Source: DATBQN01 sp963755825
GTDB taxonomy: Bacteria; Acidobacteriota; Thermoanaerobaculia; Multivoradales; UBA5704
Reading direction: 5' to 3'
Assembly (NCBI GenBank): GCA_963755825.1
Contig: CAVWLA010000003.1
Coordinates: forward strand, 186,001 to 250,000
Length of the DNA stretch: 64,000 nucleotides
Under the pieces are notes generated by a model. That model saw only the letters and a list, made by a program, of their open reading frames with translations. It had not been told where the DNA came from and did no database searches. Both the position numbers and the translations under genes were made by a program. This document shows, in pieces, positions 1 to 18,500 of this stretch (position 1 is the stretch's first letter; each line of letters starts with the position of its first letter).

Positions 1-342
1 CTGGTGGTGGTGCTCGGCCACTCGCGCTGCGGGGCGGTCACGGCGACGCTCGAGGAGCTGCAGCGGCCGACCGACAACCAGTCGCCCAACCTGCGCTCGA
101 TCGTCGACCGCGTCCGCCCCTCCGTCGAGGCCCTCCTGGCGACCGACCTCCGCCACGACCTTGACAAGCTGGTCGACCTGGCCGTCCGCGCCAACATCCG
201 CGCCTCGGCGAATCAGCTCCGCCACGGCTCGGCCCTCCTCGAGAGGCTGATCCAGGACGACGGCCTGGTCGTCGTCGGCGCCGAGTATTCGCTGGAGACC
301 GGAGCCGTCGACTTCTTCGACGGCCTGCCGCCGGCCGGCTGA
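1..342 (+). CDS. Beta-carbonic anhydrase, C-terminal part (5' end outside window)
   Basis: The frame is open from base 1 and ends at TGA 340-342, leaving 113 residues of a protein that starts before the window. It begins inside the beta-class carbonic anhydrase motif GHSRCGAV, whose His and Cys are two of the zinc ligands in this family; the first Cys and the Asp/Arg pair would lie upstream. Further on it has the family-like tail with a hydrophobic strand (LVVVGAEYSLETGAVDFF). The family interconverts CO2 and bicarbonate in the cytoplasm. It is probably a housekeeping neighbour rather than part of the NRPS operon: 88 bp separate it from the next gene, including a GC-rich inverted repeat (GGCCGGC 333-339, GCCGGCC 355-361). 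Confidence 0.85.
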   Translation: MVVVLGHSRCGAVTATLEELQRPTDNQSPNLRSIVDRVRPSVEALLATDLRHDLDKLVDLAVRANIRASANQLRHGSALLERLIQDDGLVVVGAEYSLETGAVDFFDGLPPAG

Positions 343-430
343 GGCAGCGGCGAGCGCCGGCCGACCCCCTCCCGCAGAATCTTTTTCGAATCTTTGTCGA
401 TGCGCCGGCCGATCCCGGCGCGTTTCCCAG

Positions 431-10472
<10,042 letters not shown>

Positions 10473-10483
<11 letters not shown>

Positions 10484-10520
10484 GGCCGCAATCGCCGCCT
10501 CGCGAGGGATGCCGCCATGA
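10473..10520 (+). other. 15-codon mini-ORF bridging the NRPS and radical SAM genes
   Basis: ATG at 10473 lies inside the last codons of the NRPS gene in another frame. It encodes MNLEAAIAASRGMPP and ends at TGA 10518-10520, which overlaps the radical SAM start as ATGA (10517-10520). It could keep ribosomes moving between the two large genes by coupled termination and re-initiation. No good Shine-Dalgarno precedes it, and it may be chance. A second mini-ORF with the same geometry follows the radical SAM gene. Confidence 0.3.
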
Positions 10521-12478
10521 TCCGCATCAAGCTGGTCAACATGCCCTTCTCCGACGTCGAGATCCCGTCGCTCGCCCTCACCCAGCTGCAGGCGATGGTG
10601 GCGAGGCGGTGCGGCGACCGCGCCGAGGTCGAGATCTGCTACGCCTCGCACCAGTTCTGCCGCCATCTCGGCCTCGACCTCTACCGCCGGATCTGCGCCG
10701 AGGCGTCCTTCTCCGGCCTCGGCGACTGGCTCTTCCGCGACCTCGCCTTCCCCGGCCTGCCCGACAACGCCGCCGAGTACCGCGCCCGCTACTACCCGTC
10801 GCGGCACCAGGGGGAGGTCTTCGAGCAGGCGCTCGCCGCCCGCGCCGGCCTCGATCGCCTGCTCGACGAGGTCGTCGCCCGCTACGCCCTCGACGAGGCG
10901 GACCTCGTCGGCCTCACCTCGATGTTCGCGCAGAACGTCCCCTGCTTCGCCCTGGCGCGGCGGCTCAAGGAGGTGAGGCCCGACCTCCTCGTCGCCCTCG
11001 GCGGCGCCAACTGCGAATCGCCGATGGGAGAGGAGATCGCGCTCCACGTGCCGGTCGTCGACTACGTCTTCTCCGGGCCGGCCCTGCTCACCTTCCCGGC
11101 GCTGGTCGAGGGGCTCCTCGCCGGCGATCCCGGCGCCGCCGCCGCCGCCGCGCCCGGCGTCTTCACCCGCGACAAGGTCTCCTCCGGCCGCGCCGCCGCC
11201 CAGGCGCCGCTGGGGCCCGAGCTCCCCATCGACGAGGAGGTGCCGCTCGACTACGGCCCCTTCCTCGCCGCCTTCGACGCCGCCTTCGCCGGCTGGCCGG
11301 TCTCCCCGGTGCTGCTCTTCGAGACCTCGCGGGGCTGCTGGTGGGGCGAGCGCGCCCACTGCACCTTCTGCGGCCTCAACGGCTCGACGATGAGCTATCG
11401 CGCCATGGCCGCCGACAAGGCGACGGCGCTCATCCGCTCGCTCTTCGCCCACCACCCGCGGGTGCGGCAGCTCTCCTGCGTCGACAACATCATGCCGCGC
11501 GACTACCCGCGCTCGGTCTTCGCCAACCTGGCGACGCCGCCCGGCCTGTCGATCTTCTACGAGGTCAAGGCCGACGTGCCGGAGGCCGATCTGGCGCTCC
11601 TCGGCGCCGCCGGGGTCGACTCGGTGCAGCCCGGCATCGAGGCGCTCGCCACCTCGACCCTGACGCTCATGCGCAAAGGGACCACGGCGGCGAAGAACGT
11701 CGAGTTCCTCATGCACTGCCTGGCGCACGACGTGCAGCCCGCCTGGAACCTCCTCGTCGGCTTCCCGGGCGAGGGGGAGGAGGTGTTCGAGCGCTATCTC
11801 GCCGACATCCCGCGCCTCGTCCACCTGCCGCCACCCTCCGGCGTCTTCCCGGTGCGCTTCGACCGCTTCAGCCCCTACTTCACCAAGGCGGAGAGCTACG
11901 GGCTGAAGCTGGCGCCGATCGACTTCTACCCCAAGGTCTACCCCTTCCCGCCGGCGAGCCTCGCCCGGCTCGCCTACTACTTCGCCGACCGCAACCCCGC
12001 CGCTCCCTACGCCCTCGCCGTGGCGCGCTGGATCGAGCGGCTGCGCCTGGCGATCGCCGCCTGGGCGGAGCCATGGTCCCGTGGCGAGGCTCCGGTCCTC
12101 TGCTTCGAGCGGCCGGGAGCGACGACGATCCGCGACACCCGCTCCGGGAGCGCGGTCGTCCACGAGGTCGGCGAGGCCGGCCGGCGGCTCCTCGCCGCGC
12201 TCGCGCGGCCGGCGGCGGAGAGCGAGCTCGCGACGCTCGTCGCCGACGACCCGACCCTCGGCGGCGGCGCGCTGGCGGCGGAGATCGCCCACCTCAGCGA
12301 GCGCGCGCTGGTCTTCGAGGATCGCCACAAGCTGGTGAGCCTGGTCTTCCCGCGCCAGCCCGAGGCGCCGCGGGTGCGCCAGCGCTACCGCCGCAAGACC
12401 GCCGGCGAGCCGGCGCCCGCCGTGGAGCCCGCCCTGCCGAACCCGCAGCCGGTCCTGCAGATGGCCGAGGCGCGATGA
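10517..12478 (+). CDS. B12-binding radical SAM protein, RiPP-maturation C-methyltransferase-like
   Basis: 653 residues. The N-terminal ~230 residues look like a cobalamin-binding Rossmann domain (GLTSMFAQNV; LLVALGGANCESPMG). The radical SAM core follows, with the cluster-binding motif in GCWWGERAHCTFCGLNG, i.e. CX7CX2C (Cys 274, 282, 285) instead of the usual CX3CX2C. That spacing and the flanking WWGE...FCGLNG block are, from memory, characteristic of the RiPP maturation radical SAM C-methyltransferase family (TIGR03975-type), whose usual length is close to this. The C-terminal ~100 residues contain a PqqD/RRE-like stretch (VHEVGEAGRRLLAALARP). The ATG at 10517 is preceded by GAGGG (10504-10508) at good spacing. 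It sits 33 bp after one NRPS gene and 28 bp before another, so it probably modifies the peptide, perhaps by methylating an unactivated carbon of a carrier-bound residue. Family membership is fairly sure; the NRPS substrate is inference. Confidence 0.85.
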   Translation: MIRIKLVNMPFSDVEIPSLALTQLQAMVARRCGDRAEVEICYASHQFCRHLGLDLYRRICAEASFSGLGDWLFRDLAFPGLPDNAAEYRARYYPSRHQGEVFEQALAARAGLDRLLDEVVARYALDEADLVGLTSMFAQNVPCFALARRLKEVRPDLLVALGGANCESPMGEEIALHVPVVDYVFSGPALLTFPALVEGLLAGDPGAAAAAAPGVFTRDKVSSGRAAAQAPLGPELPIDEEVPLDYGPFLAAFDAAFAGWPVSPVLLFETSRGCWWGERAHCTFCGLNGSTMSYRAMAADKATALIRSLFAHHPRVRQLSCVDNIMPRDYPRSVFANLATPPGLSIFYEVKADVPEADLALLGAAGVDSVQPGIEALATSTLTLMRKGTTAAKNVEFLMHCLAHDVQPAWNLLVGFPGEGEEVFERYLADIPRLVHLPPPSGVFPVRFDRFSPYFTKAESYGLKLAPIDFYPKVYPFPPASLARLAYYFADRNPAAPYALAVARWIERLRLAIAAWAEPWSRGEAPVLCFERPGATTIRDTRSGSAVVHEVGEAGRRLLAALARPAAESELATLVADDPTLGGGALAAEIAHLSERALVFEDRHKLVSLVFPRQPEAPRVRQRYRRKTAGEPAPAVEPALPNPQPVLQMAEAR

Positions 12479-12510
12479 GAGCGGGCGGCCCCCACCGCCG
12501 CACCGCATGA
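12475..12510 (+). other. 11-codon mini-ORF bridging the radical SAM and NRPS-PKS genes
   Basis: ATG 12475 overlaps the radical SAM stop as ATGA (12475-12478). The frame reads MRAGGPHRRTA and stops at TGA 12508-12510, which overlaps the ATG of the NRPS-PKS gene as ATGA (12507-12510). The 28-bp gap is thus fully covered by one tiny frame with ATGA joins at both ends, a layout expected for translational coupling. It could be coincidence; there is no Shine-Dalgarno of its own. Confidence 0.35.
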
Positions 12511-15500
12511 GCCTCGTCGAGACGGATCGCGCGGCGGCCGAGCCTGCCGGCGGCGAGGTCGCGATCGCCGCCGCCTCCTTCGCGCAGGCGCGGCTCTGGC
12601 TGCTCGACCGGCTGGCGCCCGGGCTCGCCACCTACAACGTTCCGCTCGCCCTGGCGATGGGCGGCGGGCTCGATCCGGCCGCCCTCGCCGCGGCCTTCGA
12701 CGCCCTCGCGGCGCGCCACGAGACACTGCGCACGACGCTCGCCGAGGACGCCGGAGAGGACGGCCAGCCGGTGCAGGTGATCGCCCCGCCGAGCGGCCTG
12801 CCGGTGCCCTGGATCGACCTCGCCGGTCTCGCCTGTCCAGACGGAGCCGCGAAGCGCGAGGCGCTGGCGACCATCGCCCGCGAGGCGTCGCGGCCCTTCG
12901 ACCTGGCGCGGCCGCCGCTCGTCCGCGTCTTCCTCTTCCGCCTCGCCGCGGGCGACCACGTGCTCTTCGTCAACGCCCACCACGCGGTGATCGACGCCTG
13001 GTCGCTGGGCATCCTGGTGCGCGACCTGATGGCGCTCTACGGCGAGGCGAGCGGCGGCCGGCCGGCGGCGCTCCCCGCGCTCCCCATCCAATACGCCGAC
13101 TTCGCCGCCTGGCAGCGCGAGTGGCTGCAGGGCGAGACGCTCGAGCGGCGGCTCGCCTTCTGGCGGCAACTCCTCGCCGGCGCCCCCGCCGCCATCTCCC
13201 TGCCCACCGACCGCCCCCGCCGCACCGGCACCGAGCCCGCCGCCGACGACGACGCCGGCGCCCACGCGCTCTTTTATCTGCCGGTCGATGCCGGGCTCGC
13301 CGAGCTGGGGCGCGCCGCCGGCGCCACCCCGTTCATGCTCCTCCTCGCCGCCTTCCAGGCCCTCCTCTGCCGCCTCTCCGGGCAGCGCGACCTGGTCGTC
13401 GGGACGACCTTCGCCAACCGCGACGCGAGCGAGGTCGAGAACCTCATCGGCCTCTTCGTCAACACCGTCGCCCTGCGCGCCAGGCTGGACGACGATCCGC
13501 CTTTCGGCGAGCACCTGGCACGCGTGCGCGACGCGGCGGTCGCCGCTTTCGCCCACGCCGATCTGCCCTTCGAGATGCTGGTGGAAGAGCTGCGGCCCGA
13601 GCGCCGCCTGGCGGGAAACCCGCTCTTCGAGGTCGCCTTCGTCTTCCAGCGGCCGCCGGCCGCCGGCGAGGAGGCGCGCGGGCTCGTCTTCGAGGCGCTC
13701 GAGGTCCACAACGGCAGCGCCAAGTTCGATCTCAGCCTCCACCTCATGGACCTCGGCCGCGTCCTGCGCGCCTTCTGGGAGTACCGCCGGGCGCTCTTCG
13801 ACCCGGCGACCGTCGAGCGCTTCAGCCGCCGCCTGGCGACCCTCCTCGCCGACGCGGCGGCGAATCCAGCGCTGCGCATCTCGGAGCTCGCCCTCCTCGA
13901 CGACGCCGAGCGGCGGCAGATCGCCGCCTGGAGCCGCGAGCCCGCCGCGGTTCCGGCTCTCCCCGCCCCGACGGTGCTCGAGATCTTCGCCGCGCAGGCG
14001 GCACGCACCCCCGAGCGCGTCGCGGCGACCTTCGCGGACGAGGCGCTCTCCTACCGCGCCCTCGACCGCCGCGCCGGGCGGCTGGCGCGCCGCCTGCGCG
14101 CCCTGGGGGCGGGGCGCGAGCGCCCGGTGGCCCTCCTCGTCGATCGCTCGCTCGACCTCGCCGTCGCGGTCCTCGGCACGCTCCGCGCCGGCGCCGCCTG
14201 CGTGCCGCTCGACCCCGACTACCCGCGCGAGCGATTGGCGCTGATGGTCGCCGAGTCGGGCGCCGCGGTGCTCGCCGCCCACCGCGGCCGGCGCGACCGC
14301 CTGCCGGCGCACGACCTCCCCGTGGTCTTCCTCGACGAGGAGCCGCCCGATCCCACGGCCGATGGGCCGGCGGGCGAGCCGCCGCCGCCCCTCGACGACG
14401 ACCTCGCCTACGTCCTCTTCACCTCGGGCTCGACCGGCCGTCCGAAGGGGGTGGCGCTCCCCCACCGCGCGCTCGCCAACCTCCTGGCCTGGCAGCTCGC
14501 GGCCGGCGAGGATGGCGGCCCGGGCGGCGATGGCGATGGCGGGGGGCGCCCGACGCTGCAGCTCGCCTCGCTCTCCTTCGACATCTCGTTCCAGGAGATC
14601 TTCGCCACCTGGGGCGAGGGCGGCACGCTGGTGCTCCTCGCCGACGAGGTGCGCCGCGACCCCGAGGCTCTCCTCGATCTCCTCGACCGCCGCCAGATCG
14701 CACGCGTCTTCCTGCCCTCGATCGCGCTCCAGGCGCTCGCCGGCGCGGCAGCGGATCAGCCGGCCGATCGCCCGGCCGACCGGCCGGCGCCGCGCGCGCT
14801 CCGCGAGCTGGTGACGGCGGGCGAGCAGCTGCAGGTGACGGCGCGGGTGCGCCAGCTCTGCCGCCGGCTCCCCGGCGTGCGGCTGCACAATCACTACGGC
14901 CCCACCGAGGCGCACGTCGTCAGCGCTCTCGCCCTCGCCGGCGAGCCGCTCGACTGGCCGGCGCTGCCGGCGATCGGCAGGCCGATCCCCGGCGCCACCA
15001 TCCGCCTGCTCGACGGCTGGCTCGAGCCGGTCGCCATCGGCGTGCCGGGCGAGATCTACATCGGCGGCGTCTGCCTGGCGCGCGGCTACCACGGCCGGCC
15101 CGAGCTGACCGCCGAGCGCTTCCTGCCGGACCCCGGCGACCGGGCCGCCGATGAGCGACAGCTTGATCCGAGAGCCGCCCCCTCCTACGGCGCTCGCCTC
15201 TATCGCACCGGCGATCTGGCGCGCTACGGGCCGCACGGCGTCATCGAGTACCTCGGCCGCGCCGACGGCCAGGTCAAGGTGCGCGGGGTGCGCGTCGAGC
15301 CGGCGGAGATCGAGGCGGCGCTCGCGGCGCATCCACGGATCGGCGAGTGCGCCGTCGCGGCGTGGCGGGGCGAGGGCGGCGAGATCTCCCTCGCCGCTTA
15401 TGTCGTCGGCCGCGGCGGGCCGGCGCCGCCGCTGCCGCCGCCCCGCGCGCTGCGCGACTTCCTGCGCGGAAAGCTGCCGGACGCGATGGTGCCGGGGGCG

Positions 15501-18500
15501 TTCGTCGAGCTCGCCGCCCTGCCGCGGACGCCGTCGGGCAAGGTCGACCGCGCCGCTCTCCCCGCCCCCGGCGTCGACGCCACCGCGCCGCCCGGCTTCA
15601 CCGCCCCGCGGACGCCGGTCGAGGAGATGCTCGCCGGGATCTGGTCCGGCGTGCTGCAGCTGGCGCGGATCGGCATCCACGACGACTTCTTCGAGCTCGG
15701 CGGCCAATCGCTCAAGGCGACGACGGTGGCGGCGCAGGCGCGGTCGGCGTTCGGCGTCGAGCTCGGCGCCCGCGCGCTCTTCGAGGCGCCGACGGTGGCC
15801 GAGCTCGCCCTCCACGTCGAGCGGCTCCGCCAGGCCGCCGCCGGGCTCGAGCTGCCGCCGATCCGGCCGCTGCCGCGGCGCGGCGAGCCGCCGCTCTCCT
15901 TCTCGCAGCAGCGCCTCTGGTTCCTCGACCGGCTGTCGGGAGGGGAGAGCCCGTTCTACAACATCGCCGTCGCCATGCGGCTGGTCGGCCGGCTCGACCC
16001 GGCGGCGCTCGAGCGCGCGCTCGCCGAGATCGTCCGCCGCCACGAGGCGCTGCGCACGACGTTCCGCGCCGCCGCCGGCGGCGAGCCGGTCGAGGTCATC
16101 CATCCGCCGGCCGGCTTCCCGCTGCCGCTGCTCGACCTCGGCGACCTCCCCGCCGGCACCCTCCGCGGCGAGCTGGAGCGCCTGGCGCGCCAACACGCCC
16201 GCCGCCCCTTCGCCCTCGACCGCGGTCCGCTGCTGCGCCTCACGCTGGTGCGGCTCGGCGGCGGCGAGGGTCACGGCCTCCTCCTCTCGATGCACCACGT
16301 GGTCTCCGACGGCTGGTCCCTCGAGGTCTTCATCCGCGAGCTCGCGGCGCTCTACCCGGCGTTCGCGAACGGTCTCCCGTCGCCCCTCCCCGAGCTGCCG
16401 GTGCAGTACGCCGACTTCGCCATCTGGCAGCGGCGCTGGCTGGCCGGGCCGGTGCTCGCCGCCCAGCTCGCCTACTGGACGGCGCGGCTCGCCGGCGCGC
16501 CCTTCACCCTCGAGCTGCCGACCGACCATCCGCGGCCGACCCGGCAGACCTACGAGGGGGGCGCCGAGCGGCTCCAGGTGCCGGAGCCCCTGGCCGCCGC
16601 TCTCGCGGCGCTCGCCCGCGGCGAGCGGGCGACCCTCTTCATGGTCCTCCTCGCCGCCTTCGCCGCCCTCCTCGAGCGCCAGAGCGGGCAGGACGACATG
16701 CTCCTCGGCACCCCCATCGCCAACCGCAACCGGGCCGAGGTCGAGGGGCTGATCGGCGCCTTCGTCAACACCCTGGTGATGCGCGTCGAGCTCGCCGGCG
16801 ACCCGCCGTTCGCGGGCCTCCTGGCGCGGGTGCGGGAGACCGCCCTCGGCGCCTACGCGCATCAGGATCTCCCCTTCGAGCGCCTGGTCGAGGAGCTGCA
16901 GCCGTCGCGCGACCTGTCGCGCAACCCTCTCTTCCAGGTGTCGTTCTCGATGGGCTCGACCCCCTGGCACCACTTCGACCTGCCGGAGCTCGGCATCGCC
17001 TCCCTCGGCTTCGAGCTCGGCAACGAGATGGAGCTCTTCGACCTGACGCTGCAGATCTTCGAGGTCCCGGGCGGCCTCGACGTCCGCCTCGCCTACAACG
17101 CCCGCCTCTTCGACGCCGCGACCATCGCGCGCCTCGGCCGCCACTTCGAGACGCTCCTGGCGGCGGTCGCCGGCGATCGCCGGCTCGCCCCGGCGACAGT
17201 GCCGCTCCTCGCGGCCGAGGAGCGCCGGCAGCTCGCCCTGTGGAGCGGCGGCGCGAGCGCCGCGGGGGTTGCGCCGACGACCGCCGCCGCCCTCTTCGCG
17301 GCGCGGGCGGCGCGGCCGGCGGAGGCGCCGGCGCTCGCCTGGTCCGCCTCCGGCGAGCTCTCCTACGAGGAGCTCGACCGGCGGGCGAACCGGCTGGCGC
17401 GCCATCTGGCGGCGGCGGGGATCGGGCCGGAGGCCGTCGTCGCCCTGGCGCTGGACGACGCGGTCGATTTCGCCACCGCCGTCCTCGCCGTCTGGAAGGC
17501 CGGCGGCGCCTTTCTGCCGCTCCCTCCCGACCTGCCGCGCGAGCGCGCCGCCTGGCTGCTCGCCGACAGCGGCGCGCGGCTGATCGTGCGGCGGGCGAGC
17601 GCTGGTGCGGCTGGCGGGACTCTCGCCGCCGCGCCGGACATCCCCGTCCTCGACCTCGGCGCCGAGGCCGCGGCGATCGCCCGCCGCGATGCAGCTCCGG
17701 CGCCGGAGCCGGAGCCGCCGGCGAGGCTCGCCTACCTGATCTACACCTCGGGCTCGACGGGCCGGCCCAAGGGGGTCGAGGTGTCGCACGCGGCGCTCGC
17801 CGCCCACGCCCTCGAGTTCGCCCGCCGTCTGGGCCTCGCCCCCGGCGACCGCGTGCTGCAGATCGCCTCCTTCGCCTTCGACGTCGCCCTCGACGAGCTG
17901 GTGCCGACGCTCGCCGCCGGCGCCACCTTCGTCGCCTGGCGGCCGGAGGCGATCGACCCGGCGGCCCTGGCGCGGGTGCTCGCCGAGCGCGCCATCACCG
18001 TCGTCAACCTGCCGACCGCGCTCTGGCATCAGGCGGCGCGAGCCTGGGCGGAGGGCGGGCTGCCGGTGCCGCGCGCGGCGCTCGCCGCGCTGCGCTGGGT
18101 GCTGGTGGGGGGCGAGGCGCTGCCGCCGCGCGCTCTCGAGCTCTGGCGGCGGACGCCGCTCGCCTCCGTCCCTCTCGCCAACGGCTATGGCCCGACCGAG
18201 GCGGTGGTCACCGCGACGCTCCACGTCGCCGCTTCCGAGCCAAACGCCGAGCCGAATACCGACGAGCTCGAACGGCTGCCGATCGGCAGGCCGTTCGCCG
18301 GGCGCGCGCTCCATCTCCTCGATCGCCGCGGCGAGCCGGTGGCGCCGGGCGCGGCCGGCGAGATCCACCTCGGCGGCGCGCCGCTCGCCCGCGGCTACCG
18401 CGGCGACCCCGGGCGGACGGCCGAGGCGTTCGTGCCCGACCCCTTCGGCGCGCTGCCCGGCGCGCGCCTCTACCGCACCGGCGATCTCGCCCGCTTCCGC

